A program made the position numbers and the translations under genes. The notes beneath the pieces are model-generated. The model was not told the DNA's origin, searched no databases, and was given only the letters and a program-made list of their open reading frames with translations. Below, one piece after another: positions 12,190 to 24,900 of a DNA stretch of 64,000 bases. Origin of the DNA: Delphinapterus leucas (lineage: Eukaryota > Chordata > Mammalia > Artiodactyla > Monodontidae); assembly GCF_002288925.2 (NCBI RefSeq), contig NW_022098000.1, positions 17,740,889 through 17,804,888 on the forward strand. Direction: 5' to 3'. How positions within the stretch are numbered: the first letter of the stretch is position 1; each line of letters starts with the position of its first letter.

Positions 12190-14179
12190 ATCCCCAATCT
12201 ATTTGGTGCCACATACTTGAATTAACTTTACCCAAGTTACTCAAGGTATATCCTGTTAAGACAACCTACATTTTAAATAAAACACTGGTTTTCTAGCAGG
12301 AAAAATCCCCTGCCAACCATGGCTAATTCCTGCTTTGCTTAAAAGCAGCCTTCAACTGTTGGTCAGCACCCTTGGGCTTAAACCCAGGAAACAGAGGTAT
12401 TGTTTCCCAGCCCCAAACAGAGTTATTATGTTCTTAGCTCCCTAATCTCTTTTACTAGACAAAACACAGTAGCAACACTGTAAATTGTTCCTAATTAGAG
12501 TAGTTGGATTAAAACGCCTTTCACCTCGCCACATTCCAGGCTGGATCTCAGGTGTATTTAAGCTTTGAGCAATTTGTCCAGGATTTATTTCTTGGTCAGA
12601 GCCCGCCCCCTGAAGTTTAATAAAGGTAAGTACAGCACAGTTTTGCTGCCTTCTTTTAACAAAAGGCACATTGTCTTTCCTCATAAGAATCATTGAGAAA
12701 GAAATAGATTTGGGACTTTTACCAAAATCTGCATCAGGCTGGGAAACATTCTAGGTGTGACAAAATGACCATCCCTCAGCCCCTCCATTTGTTCTGGAAG
12801 CATCCAAAAAACAGGGAGAAAATTAATCTTTCTAAAATAGCTAGTTGCAGATCTGGAAGAGCTTATCCAATATGAGGGATGGCAACATCTAAACACGATT
12901 CCGTTCTCTGTGTTCAATGTGAAACTCTCCACTAGTGGAATTTCTTACTCTGAGTGCCTATTATATTCATACATTAATGATCTTCACATTCAAACTGGAA
13001 TGGGCAAGTCGGGCTCTTTATCTTTCTTGACTCTCAGCAGTAGTTAACCCAGTTGCTGTCCTTGAACTCCTTCTTGAAATGCTTTTCTTTGCTTCTGGGT
13101 CTCATTGTCCTGGTTTCCCTCCTACTTCACAGGCTGCCCTTCTCCTTCCTCTTTACTGAATCCTCGTCTTCTCCCTACTTCTAAATGATGGGGTACCCTC
13201 AAAGCTCAATGCTTGGACCTACTCACTTCTTTCCCTGTACCTGCTAGGTGATTTCATCTGGTCCCATGGCTTTAGCCATAATCTCCAGGGTGAAGACCCT
13301 AAGAGTGTATCTCTATCCCAGATTTTCCCTTGAACAATAGATTGGTATGCCAAGTGGCCTACTGGACATTACAAATTGAAGTTTTCATAGGCATCTCCAA
13401 GAACTGAAGAAGCTGACCAAGGCTACATAAGCTTGTGGCCAATCAAATCAATCAAGGTGACTTCCTATTTCAGGATGTCCCATGCTGTCTCCAGTTATAC
13501 ACACACACACATTAAACCAAAGTGACATGGATATGATTTCAAGAGTCAAATAACTCTATAATTCCCTGCTTCTCAGAGACAAACTCTTTTAACTGATTTA
13601 GCTGATTCTTTTGGTATTTATTTCTATGTTTCTAAATAACATGACTATAATGCTACTTCTTGGTTTCTCAGTTTTATTGATTTCCCAAAACAAAGAATGA
13701 GTATTTAGATCTCTTTTCCTATCCTCTCAGATACACTTCCTATTCTCCACCTTCCCAATACATCATTATTATTTTGGTTATATCAAAATCATTTCACAGT
13801 ATTGGCACTCTGTATGCTCTATTCATAGCTGAGCCAGGTAGTATGCTTAATTGCTCTTCCTTTTTTGCACAACATTTTATTTCTGTTAGGTGTAACTTTT
13901 TTTACTTGCTTAGATTTCTGTGTTCTTATAAAAAATCCATACCCAACCTACCTCAAAGTATGTAGGTCTCTTCTAAATAACACTCAAGTATATCAGGTAT
14001 CCTATCATTTTCACCTTGTTGAGCAGTCTCTGCTGTGGGTCCAGCCTGGACCGGCCCCACGGCTGCTGTCTGTCTAGCGACTCCCTTATTCCCACCCTAG
14101 AGGTTCCCTCTCTCTCTCTCTTCTACTGCACCTTGTGTCCCAAGTCTTTCTGGGCTTATTGCTGCCTTTGGTGTAGTCT
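12190..14179. other. Intergenic, no gene recognised
   Basis: Only the L2 fragment at 13095-13430 and a short CA run near 13500 are recognised. Confidence 0.6.
13095..13430 (+). repeat. L2 ORF2-region fragment
   Basis: cctggtttccctcctacttc, tggggtaccctcaaagctca, tggcctactggacattacaa and ggcatctccaagaactgaag keep L2 order. No usable reading frame. Confidence 0.7.
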
Positions 14180-15320
14180 ATTCCCCAGTAACCTTTGGGA
14201 AAGGCAGTATTGCAGGAAAACGTGTCAAGAATTTCTGCGTCTGAAACTATCTTTATTCTTCCTCACACTTAATTGCTTTTAGGTTGCAGTCTTTTCTTCT
14301 CAACATTTTGAAGACATTTTCCATTGTTTTCTAGCTTATACTGCTGCTGTGAAGAGTCCTGATAATATTCTGATTTGGACCCTTCAGGTAAATCCCACTT
14401 TTTCTCTCTGAAAATATTTGCATCTTTTTTTTTCTTCTGTGACCTGAAATTTCACAATAATGTTGTCTCAGTCCATTTGGGCTGCTATAGAAAAATACTA
14501 TAGACTGGATGCCATATAAACAACAAATACTTATTCAACACAGTTCTGGAGGTGGGAAGTACAAGATCTGGTGAAGGTTCTTCCGGGTTGCAGACGTCCG
14601 GCTTCTTGCTAAATCCTCGGGTGGTGGGAAGGGCTGGGGAGCTCTGTGAGACCTCTTTTATAAGAACCCGAATCTCATTCATGCAACATCCACCCTCATG
14701 GCCCAAACTCTTCCCAAAGGCCCCACTTCCTACCACCATCACCTTGGGGACTAGGTATGAATTCATAACATATGAATTTGGGGAAGACACAAACATTCAG
14801 ATGATAGCATGTCTAACTGTGGGTCTATTTTCACTTATCATACTGGGCATTCTGTGGGCCTTTTCAGTAGAGAAACTCATGACCCTAAGTGACCAAAAAT
14901 TGTTCTCTGTTTATGACTTTAATGATGCCTTCCTTTTGTTCCTCTAGTCTTTCTTTCTGAAAATCCTACTATTCAAATGGTGAAATTCTGGGTCTAGTCC
15001 TCTAATTTTTTTTCTTTCATTTTACATCTTTTTCTTTTATTTCTATTTTCCAGGTCATTGCCTCAACTTTATCTTCCATCCCCTCAGTTGAAGTATTTTA
15101 GTGGTTATGTTATTCTATTTTTAGTTCCAAAGATTCTTTTTGTGGCCCCAGTATGCCTTTTTATAGCACTTGTTCATAAAGGCAGTGTTCTGTTGGAGGT
15201 TAGTATTGATCCCTGCCCTTCCCCTCTTTCTAGTCACGTCCCCCCACCCCCCGCCCCTGCCCCAGCTTCCTTTCTCTGTTTTCTCCTTCATCTTCTAGTC
15301 GAGCTCATAGAACTGGATTC
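14180..15320 (-). mobile_element. Possible old L1/HAL1-like fragment, reverse, interrupted by an MLT1
   Basis: T-rich text with phrases such as caacattttgaagacatttt, attctatttttagttccaaa and agattctttttgtgg resembles reversed old L1. The MLT1 at 14463-14815 sits inside. Identification is weak. Confidence 0.35.
14463..14815 (-). mobile_element. MLT1-type MaLR LTR, reverse
   Basis: tctcagtccatttgggctgc, agttctggaggtgggaagta and aaaggccccacttcctacca are the reverse complement of the MLT1A-type LTR. The open frame running through it on the plus strand is not a gene. Confidence 0.85.
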
Positions 15321-16099
15321 TAGGTGACACCATACTGGCTCTTTCTGTTTGTTTTGGCTTCTGCATTTAATACTGGGTGCTTTCCTAGAGAGCCTAGTGG
15401 GCTGTGACAGTTTGGCTTTACTTTTCAGAGTAGGACATTGAAGAGCTGATTGGAAGGTCTGTGAACAAAGTGCGTAGGATGGTTCTTGGCTTCACTGTAG
15501 GTGTGAACATTTCATTAGCAAACGCCCAGAGTCAGTATCTTTCAGTGTTTTCTCCTGGTGATCAGATTCTCCAGAGAGGACCATCCCAGTCTCTTGCCAG
15601 GAGGAAGTAAGTCTCGCTGCTGGTGTTATATGTTAACTTTCACTGAATCTCTCTGTCTTGGAGATGGTAAACTCTCCCTCAAACGCTTCTGGAGTCTCTC
15701 AGTCCCCAAATCCCATGTTTTCCCCACATATCCATATATTCTATTGCTAGGGTGGAGGAAGGGATGGTTACTTGGTTGCTTGGGGTGAGGGAAGCATCTG
15801 AGAGTCTGTTTCCTAAACTGACCTTGAACAACCGTACGGTTTAGTTCCACCTTCACTTCACTTCTTATGGACACTGGTGCTGCCAAGTCTCAAGTCTCTT
15901 GGGGGATTCTGCAGGGTAAAGCAGCTTGCTTCTTGGCTTCCCTCGCTTCTGGCTTCATATTTAGCTTTCTTAGGCCAGCTGAGTCAGTTTGCACTCACCC
16001 CACCTGCTTTCCAAAGTTCTGTTGCTGTTGCTTCCTCTCTCTCTCCTTATCCTTAATAATTCAGGTCTGATAATCCCTTCCTGCTGCTGTTCACACCTT

Positions 16100-16622
16100 T
16101 AGAAATCCCCTTCCCTTGAGTGTGGCCAGGACTTGTGACTCACTTCTAGCCGATAGAATATGGAAGAAGTTATAAGATGTCACTCCCCTGATTACCTTAT
16201 ATTGTACAAGACTCTGTCTTAAAAGCAGACTGGACTAAGAGACTCTCCTTGCAGGCTTAATGACATAAGTGGCCATTTTGGAAAATCCCAGTGGCAGGGA
16301 TGTGTAGGTGACCTCTAGTGTCCCAAGGTAGCCTCTGGCAAATAGTCCGTGAAAAGCCAAGGTTCTCTTTACCACAGCTGCAAGGAAATAAGTTCTGTCC
16401 ATAAACTGAATGAGTTGGAGGTGGATTCTTCTCCAGTCGAGCCTCCAGATAAAGAGGTAGACCAGCTAGCTCCTTCAGTCTTGTGAGACCCTGAGCAGAG
16501 GACCCAATTAAGCTGTGTCTGGACTCTTGACCCAGGGAAACTGTGAGAAAATAAATGCAGGTTGTTTTAAACCCCAAAGTTTGTGGCAGTTTTTTACACA
16601 GCCATAGAAAATATTCCAATGT
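16100..16622 (+). mobile_element. MLT1-type MaLR LTR (older subfamily)
   Basis: cccttgagtgtggccaggac, then ttctagccgatagaatatgg and gaaactgtgagaaaataaat followed by aaagtttgtggcag. Typical MLT1 order with the AATAAA near the end. Confidence 0.75.
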
Positions 16623-16792
16623 CTTTCTCCTTTTTTAATTCTTTTATTGCTGTTTCAGTAGCATTCTGGAAGGGAGCTGAGCTGAATGTGTAGTCAGTGG
16701 GTTAGACAAACATGATATATGGTATGTGATCCAACACACTTTTAAAACACCCTAATTTCAATTAAACAGGCAAATAAAAATTCTAGCTACTT

Positions 16793-17166
16793 GTTATGGA
16801 CTGAATAGTGTCCCTGCAAAATTCATATGTCGAAGCTCTAACCGCCAATGTGATTACTTGGAGACAGGGTCAGTAGGGAAGTAATTAAGGTGAAATGAGC
16901 TGATAAGGGTGGGGCCCTAATCTGATAGGATCGGTGTCCTTATAAGAAGAGGAGGAGACACCAGAGAGCTCTATTTGCATGTGTATGGAGAAGAGGCCAT
17001 GTGAGGACACAGACAAGACAGAAGAGCAGTCTCACTAGAAAACAAGCCCAACGGCAGCTTCAACTTGGACTTCCTGGACTCCAGAACCATGAGAAAATAA
17101 ATTTCTGTTGTCTAAACCACTGGCCTCTGATGTTCCATTATGGCTGTCTGAGCTGACTAATATACT
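16793..17166 (+). mobile_element. MLT1-type MaLR LTR
   Basis: tgttatggactgaatagtgt, ggtggggccctaatctgata, ccttataagaagaggaggag and gagaaaataaatttctgttg, ending gagctgactaatatac. A clear MLT1A/B-like LTR. Confidence 0.88.
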
Positions 17167-17414
17167 CCTACAGATAGCAGTAAATGTGGACTTGGCTTAC
17201 TTTTGTAATCACAGGCTGCTGTGACTTAGGACATCAGGGCTACTCGTAAAATAGTAGCTAGATGATGCCTGAGCTCCCTTGCAGACCAAGTAGTCTAGGA
17301 TTCTAATTACAATTAAATTAGCAGTTCCAATCCTGCTAGGCTAACTTATATAACCCTCTTCTTATTGTAATTCAACTTCCATAACTACTACCCTGGCATA
17401 GCCATTTGCCATCC

Positions 17415-17600
17415 ATGTTGCCCTGCTCACATCTCACCTCTCTGTGCCTTAGTTTCAGCAGCTGTAAAACAGGGATAATATTATTCCCCCTTCACAAGCT
17501 TATTGTGAAGATTACATGAGTTAATAGATGCACAGCACTTAGAATAATGCCTGACACATAGTGAGCACCCTCTACATGTAGCTTCTTCTTTTATGACTTC
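17415..17600 (+). repeat. MIR SINE
   Basis: ctctgtgccttagtttcagc, tgtaaaacagggataatatt and aataatgcctgacacatagt. Clear forward MIR. Confidence 0.85.
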
Positions 17601-18059
17601 TTACCACCACCATCAACACCATCATCACTGCAATTGTTATTGAAAGAAATCAACACTTGCTTTAAAAATGCCACAGCAGATTCTTAGGAGACTCTGGAAG
17701 CAAGGATGAATCAAAGGGCTTAGTTCTTCTGGGCACTGTGGTCAGGACTGAAACTCAGGTGAGCCCAAAGTGATGGCAGTATGGAAGGGAAATGTTGCTT
17801 CCTACAGTGCCTTCACCTGCTGCTCTCTATCTCATCCAAAAGTAGCATCGGCCACACATGTAAATGACTTCCAAAAGTGCCGACAGTGTATTATGAAAGA
17901 AAACCAGGTGCTTTAAGGTCTTTCTGGATGCTGATGACCAAATTCTCCCTCAATTTTCCTCTTACATAGAGAGAATTCTGGGAGTGATGAATCTCGTATC
18001 TAACCTCATAAGGCTTGCTTAGGACTGCAGGTAATTTTCAAGGCTGTTATGAGGCTGTA

Positions 18060-18180
18060 GAAGTGGACTAGGAACCAAAAGTCCTAAAAGCGCCCTTTAC
18101 TGGCTTCACTTTGGGAAGTCACTTCACCTGTCCAAGCCTCTATTTCATCATGTCTGCACTAGGTCTGCCTGGACACCTTA
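18060..18180 (+). repeat. MIR fragment
   Basis: actttgggaagtcacttcac then cctctatttcatcatgtctg. Short and diverged; just downstream of ADGRF1. Confidence 0.55.
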
Positions 18181-18228
18181 CGTCATTGGATGGGGGACCA
18201 GATGAAAGTGCCTTGTAAACTGAAAAAT

Positions 18229-18304
18229 AATTATATATATAAATATATATATTATATATATTATATATATATTTTATATATATATATAATATATATATAT
18301 AAAT
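18229..18304. repeat. (TA)n-rich imperfect palindromic tract
   Basis: Runs of TATATA with A and T interruptions, self-complementary over about 70 bp, lying about 600 bp past the ADGRF1 stop. Confidence 0.9.
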
Positions 18305-18722
18305 ACTGCTTTATACTTCCTAAGTAACAGCTGTGAAGCTATCTGAAATGGACACTTCTATTTTGTTTCTGATTAACTTTCAAAGTTCAGTGACTGTACC
18401 TAAAAAACAAAAACAAGCATAAAATCCAACTGGAAGTTTTTGGAGGAAAACGCCTTTTCTCTAGGAAATTTCACCAGTGACTTTTTTTATAAGAAAGTGA
18501 ACATGGTCCATCAATGCATCTAAAGTGATTTCATGACATTTCCTTACTCCAATTCAGGTGATTAGAAATGTCACATGAATAATGCTATTTTATGAAAAAG
18601 GAAACCATAGTTTGTGACAGTGAGAGGCTAGTACAACTGACATAATTTCTGACAAAAACTTAATCTTCTACATTTATGAAGCACTTCCTTTGAATCAAAC
18701 CCCATGGAAGTAAATCTCTCCA

Positions 18723-18894
18723 TTTAATTGAAGATAAAGATGGCTGTCATGAAACTGCTGAGAGTTCCTTATTATATTCTCAGACTCCGAAATCAGAAAA
18801 ATCCATTGAATATTGAGCATGATTTCTTCACTGACATTTAGCTCTAATGTCAATTTGCTCCAAAAAATTTTCCTTGATTTTAGGGTTCCCGGTT
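18723..18894 (-). other. ADGRF1: Proximal ADGRF1 3' UTR with candidate ATTAAA poly-A signal
   Basis: Directly follows the stop. On the minus strand an ATTAAA variant hexamer lies at 18728-18723, about 170 nt after the stop. I saw no clean AATAAA further down to about 17.2 kb except the one overlapping the stop codon. The true 3' end is not settled by sequence alone. Confidence 0.35.
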
Positions 18895-18968
18895 TTATTC
18901 AGTTGATGAAAACTGAGTTAGCGTGATGTCGTTTGAGGACTCTCCAGTATAAGAAAGTACATAGTTGC
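18895..18968 (-). CDS. ADGRF1: ADGRF1 coding exon 14: C-terminus and stop (residues 885-908)
   Basis: 74 coding nt after acceptor TCTTTTAG. It encodes [20 protein letters not shown] then STE and TAA, matching human HYAFSHTGDSSDNIMLTQFVSNE. The C-terminus is polar and acidic. The TAA sits inside an AATAAA hexamer (18899-18894). The exon continues into 3' UTR below 18895. Confidence 0.93.
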
Positions 18969-21900
18969 CTAAAAGAGGAAAAAGAGGATAAGAATTATTG
19001 CTACTATGTTGGAATCAAGCATAAGACCAAAATGAAAATAAGCCTATGCAATTCCTTACAATTCTGGACAGTGTTAGGAAGAGGTTAGGGTGTACAGCAT
19101 CTTATTAATGCCATAGAAGCTTACATTTGTCAGACATCTCTCATTTGAGAAGAGAAGCACCGTATTTTCAGACGTTGGGGAACGAGATTGGTTTGAGATC
19201 ACTGAATGTTACTGCTGGAAGGAAGCTTAGTGATCTCTTAGTTTTTCTTTTTACTGATGAGGAACAAAGGTCCAAAAAGGTAAAGAGATTTATTAAAAGC
19301 CCTCAGGCTGGTTGGTGGCAGTGATAACAGGACCCAAAGCTTCTGGATGAGCCCATTGAGCATTTTGGGAGGGAAATATGCTTTTTCAAGTTCCGACACT
19401 TGAACTTTATCTGAAATCCAAAGAATTTTGATTGGACTCTATAAAGTGAGTTGCCCATGATGGATCCATGTTCTTTCTTCCTACCCCTTAGAACCTTTGG
19501 TTTGTTGTAACTCACGTTTGTGTTGGAATGGGTTGAAAGTCTTTTTGAATCTGGGTTTGACAGATGAATCTGATGAGTTTTGCTGCACAAAAGAAAACCA
19601 AGTCATTTAGGCATTCAAAGTATTCTTTTAGGTGCCTGCTTTTTCATTCAAACTCCCTCAGAAGATTACAAATACTCAATTTTTCTTCTGCCAAATGTGC
19701 ATTTACTTTAAAGCAAATGAGCCACCTACCCAGAAAACAAAATTTCATTTTTGTCACCTAATTTGAAAGTGAAACTGGAGAAGGGGTACAAATCCAGAAG
19801 ATGCAAAGCCCTCACTGACCACTGCTGCCTTCTGAAAAAGGTCAACAATTTACATTAAAAACAGGGAGATAGGGCTTCCCTGGTGGCGCAGTGGTTGAGA
19901 ATCCGCCTGCCGATGCAGGGGACACGGATTCGTGCCCCGGTCCGGGAAGATCCCACATGCTGCAGAGCGGCTAGGCATGTGAGCCATGGCTGCTGAGCCT
20001 GCGCATCCGGAGCCTGTGGTCCGCAACGGGAGAGGCTACAACAGTGAGAGGCCTGCATACTGCAAAAAGATAAAAAATTAAAAAATAAAAAATAAAATAA
20101 ATAAAAACAGGGAGATAAACCACTGTCAGGCGTCTTTACTTTTGGTTTTGGTGTATTTTCCTTTTCAGTGTTTTTCTCTCTTTGGCCTTCCAGTGAGAAA
20201 AATTCTAACTTCCTGCTTTGTAGGGTGGGGAGTGTCCTGTCTTGCTTTACTAACTAAAGGTTTGACTTTAATGCAGTCACACATGCTGTAACTCCCTCCT
20301 TTTCTTAAGAGTAGAGAATGATTCATTAGTTTCACATTTTCTGGTTCAAGGGATTTTAGTTCTTCAAGACATAAAATCAAAATCACAGAATATTAGAACT
20401 TCTGCTTTGAGTAACTAGTCTAACACTTAATTTTTACATCTTGAGAACATTGAAACCAAAAGGTACTAAGTGACTTTCCCGAGGTCACACAGCCAACTGG
20501 TTACTGAGTCAGAAATACAATCAGGTCTGCCAGCTCCTGAGGTCACAGCTTCCTAACCCACAGCCCTCTCCTATGAAATGCAGACCCAGGAAAATTATTT
20601 TATAAAAATGCCAGAGGCTAATTTCCTCACTGTTTTTTTAATTTCAAAACGTTATATTATCCCTTGTTAAGAATCTCTAAATATCCATGTAGTTTTTCAT
20701 GCACTTAAATCGGCTGATTTTTATCACACACAGAAATTTCTGCTTTAGAACCCTTTCTGAAAGGTCCTCCGTGTCTTGCTAAAAGACAAAAGTCTGAGTT
20801 AACGTCAAAAATACAAAACCGAGAGGCAAGTACTTTTGTTCCTAACTATACTGTTCCTTAAGTGGATTGCACTTTTGTGGCAAAGAATGAAAACAAGAAT
20901 CCTTTGTTTCCATGCAAACTTGTCAGTTTGTAGACTGAAGAGCTAAAATTGCAAGTGACAAAGTCAGGTACACCAGCATAAGGGAAAATTCATAAAGATC
21001 ATTTTACATATTAGAAATTAATGAAGGCTTCCCCGTCTGATTTTCTGGAGAAGGAAAAGTGGTCTGCAGGAGATCTAGACAGGCAGGCAGAGAAAAGGAC
21101 CCTACTGATTCTAGATATTGGGAGACAAGTCAGACTATAACAAGCAACACCGTTGAAACGTATTTGCTCACAAGAGCACCACAGACCCCATGCCTGAGCA
21201 TCCTTGAAGCTTTCCACACCTTTGCATCCATTCATCCATTCACTCATTCACTCATTCATTCAACAGCTCTTTAATGAGTATTGACCACGTGCTGGACATC
21301 GTGCCAGATACCAGGAATATAACGTGACAGAAACTCAAGGGGTTTACAAAAAAGTGGGCTTGCCGTGGGACTGTGTAAAAAAGTGCAAAACTGGAACTTC
21401 ACGAATTGCCTCCACGGCTGCAGGAGATGATTACCTTTGATGCTTGGTTCCAAAAGCTTAAAGGAGACAACTTGTTGAGTAGCAGCTGTCGCAGCTACAG
21501 GGCAAAAAAGAAATAGTGAGGAGCTACACATAGGCAATCGTACAGAGGCAAATCAAGAGCAAAACGGGAGGGCTTCCCTGGTGGCGCAGTGGTTGAGAGT
21601 GTGCCTGCCAATGCAGCGGACACGGGTTCGTACCCCGGTTTGGGAAGATCCCACATGTCGCGGGGCGGCTGGGCGTGAGCCATGACCGCTGAGCCTGCGT
21701 GTCCGGAGCCTGTGCTCCGCGGCGGGAGAGGCCCGCGTACCACAAAAAAAATTAAAAAAAGAACAAAACTGAAGAGCGTAATTGTTATTTAGTAGTAGTA
21801 TTTCCCGGAAGCATTTAATAGACGATAAGCATGTGGATGGAAGGATTTCTTTTCTTTTCTTTCTTTTCTTTACCTGTAAACAAATCTAGAATGAAACAAA

Positions 21901-24900
21901 GAGCAACAGTCCCCAAAACCATAATAATTCAGATTCTAGACATTAGTAATTGGCAATAATGGCTAAATCGAAGTTTGAAGTGAAGAGTGTCCTCATCAAG
22001 TGAATGGTGCAAACAACAGAATTATTTGGTCCAATCAAGAAGGAGGCAAATTGCTTCTTTGTAAACACGGGTTTGGAGGCATGGGCAACAATTATGATAA
22101 TTATAAAATATCCTTATCTTATTAAAACAGAGGCTACATTTTTTAGCTTATTGTCTTTACCTCTCTGCAGAATTGCTCAAAGCTTGGAAAAATAATGAAA
22201 GAAGTGTAAGTATTTTTCTCTTATCTTTTACTTACATTGGTCATCTTTCATTAGGAATTCTATTTAATTTAGAGGTGATGTAATATTTACTACATAAAAT
22301 TCTAGAAACATACAAATAGATAGGCCTTTCAGCATATTCTAAGTGAATGAATAAATTAAGTAAAGGAGCAAAAAAGGAATTCACCCCTAAGGAAAGTTTT
22401 TCTGCTGGTTAATTATGCCAAATCATAATTTAGAAGTAAAAACAAGTTTCCCCTTTTTTTCTACAATGTTCACATTATATGTTGTGGTTAGTTCTCTACA
22501 GCTCTATTTTCAGCAATGAGTGTTTAGTTTCTTTGTCTCCTGACGGAACCTGCCTTTTGTGAAATTATAGAATTTTATTATGCAGGTACCCATGGTCTAA
22601 CTTCTTGTATATGAATAAGGGCCCTAGAACTGAAGGGGAGGGACTAGGTGCCTGGGTTAAAGGAGAAAGAGAGAAATGAATACACATACCTTACTATCCA
22701 AGAGCATTCCAAAACATAAGATGAAAAAGCCCTTAAAAAAAAGAATAAGCCACATGTATTATCTTTTCCTTTTCCAGTAAAGAAAGCATTTATATGTATT
22801 ACTATTCTATTATATCCCCCAACATTGAAATTATTTCCTTGTCTGTCCCCCTGTTGACTGTCCTTGAAGGTAAGGATACTGTGTAAACTCCACGATGCCT
22901 GGATTAACACAAAGTACACAAACTTTTTTTTTTTGGTTGAACATATAATTAAATTATTGTGTGAATAAAGTCTGAAACACACATGGAGCACCATTTTCCC
23001 CTTTGTGTTATCCTAAACCCAAAACAAAGAACTTCCATTTGCTTCTATGTCTTAGTCTTTCTTTAGGCATTAAACAAACGTTAACTAAGCGTCTATGATG
23101 TCAGCAGTCACTGAAGTCCGACCCCAAGGCCAAGTAGAGGAAGTTGACTATATCAGCATCCTTTCCATCAGGTCCATCCAGCCCTTGGGTAACCCTTGGC
23201 AGAGTCTTTCTTGGACCTTGAAATTCTCCTCTCAGGCAGAGGACCCTCAGTTGGTGCCTGTTCAGACAGCATGTCACCAAGGGCCCTGGACAGCATTTCC
23301 CTAAACCTGCCACCATTAGGCGTGTGCTCTCCATGACTGCCCTCTGTGCCACCACCTAAATGTACCCTGGTTTGTTGCAGTAGGTGGAGAACCAACTGGA
23401 TTCAGGAGATACCTACTGAGCACTTACTCTGTGCCAGGCACTGCACTAAGTGCTAAATGATCTCATTTAATCTTCACATTTACTCTAAGATACAGGTAAT
23501 AATATTATCAGATAATTAATATGAATAATATTAATTAATATTAATAATATTATCAGGTACTTAATATTACAGGTAATTAATTAATTAATGAGAGAATTAA
23601 GGTATAGAGAAATTAAGAGAGAATTAAGGTATAGAGAAATTAAATAATTTGTTAGCAGTCACACAGTTGGATAGCATGACTCATTTGAGCCCAGAGCTAT
23701 TTAACTCCAGAGCTCAAACGTTTAACCACCACTACCCTCAGTCGTTGTCCAGAGGAGACCCGGCAAATATTTCTTGAACCAGGACTGAAGGCTCTCTTCC
23801 AGATTCACCAAAACCTAAGGATTGCTTTGCCCACCTACTCTCTGAATACTCTCTGATCGTGGCATGTAAAACCCATCCCTGGCAGCAGAGTTCGGCAAAC
23901 TTTTTCTGTAAAGAGCCAGAGAGTAAATATTTCAGGTTTTGCAGGTCATCCAGTCTCTTACAACTGCTCAGTTCTGCCTGTGTAAGGAAAACAGCCACAG
24001 GCCCTATGTAGATGAATGGGCATGGCTGTGTTCCAATAAAACTTTATTTACAAAGACAGTGCTGCCTACAATTGGCCAGGCCCTGCTTTATGGCACATTA
24101 GGGACTTCCTCTGCACCATTCAGACTCAAAAAGCACTCTGGATTTATTTCCCTTTCCCTGTGTGCTTTAACAGACATCAGCACAAGACAAAGAGGACTGG
24201 GTCAACGGCAAGAGAGATTAGCGTTAGCTATGTGAACTCTAACAGATTTAAAACCCTGGAATGGATTACGGAAGAAGCCCAAAATTCTGCTTCAGTGTGA
24301 GAATCACTGTTGGGAAGACTGGATCTTATTTTATTTTATTTTTTTCTATTCACTGTTGCCAGGCAATTTGGGTTACAATAGTCCTGCTAGAGGCAGGGAA
24401 ATGAGATCGATCGCCCCCAGAGTGGTTTTCCCATCCTCAGTTCCCTACAGTTATTCCAATTACCCGATGATGTAGTAAGTTGTTCTCACCGCTCTCACCT
24501 GGGATGCATTGAGTGACGCGAAAATAACGTGCCAGGCCATATTCCGGCTGTCAACCATTGTTCCTATGCCAAACCCCCAGGTGAGCCCTAGAAGGGGGGT
24601 CAGAACGAGAAGGCTCCTCCCCACGCGGACGACAGTGGCCTTGCTGTCCTGAGTCAGCCTTTCTCCAACAGCGGGCCTCCAGAGCTTCGTGAGAACTAAC
24701 AGGACCACCACCAGATTCACAGCCACAATAGTCAGGGCGGGACCCGCAAAGGCCAGGAGAGGTTTGCTCCCATCGGACCAGTTAAGCCAACACACATCTT
24801 TCCTTTCATAGCCATTGCTGGGTTGTGTGACCGCAATGGTGACGATGGATATAATGAGAGGACACCCATAGCCCAGGCAGAACCCGACAGCCACCAACAA

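Larger units (their letters stand above)
17167..18722. other. ADGRF1 3' flank or distal 3' UTR
   Basis: MIR at 17415-17600, MIR fragment at 18060-18180 and the TA tract at 18229-18304. How far the ADGRF1 3' UTR extends is not visible. Confidence 0.55.
19583..21434 (-). other. ADGRF1 intron after coding exon 12
   Basis: Contains a CHR SINE (19872-20101), a MIR-like fragment (20375-20575) and an antisense L2 3' end (21215-21330). Confidence 0.85.
22732..24498 (-). other. ADGRF1 intron after coding exon 10
   Basis: Splits TM7. Contains a hAT-Charlie-type element (23888-24098) and an antisense MIR with internal AT-rich expansion (23400-23735). Confidence 0.85.

Noticed and set aside
14552..14947. 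131-codon plus-strand open frame
   Set aside because: It runs through a reversed MLT1 LTR; no known product.
1..18700. Search for exons of the neighbouring ADGRF5 (GPR116)
   Set aside because: In human the 5' end of ADGRF5 lies, from memory, some 40 kb beyond ADGRF1; I found no matching peptide here.
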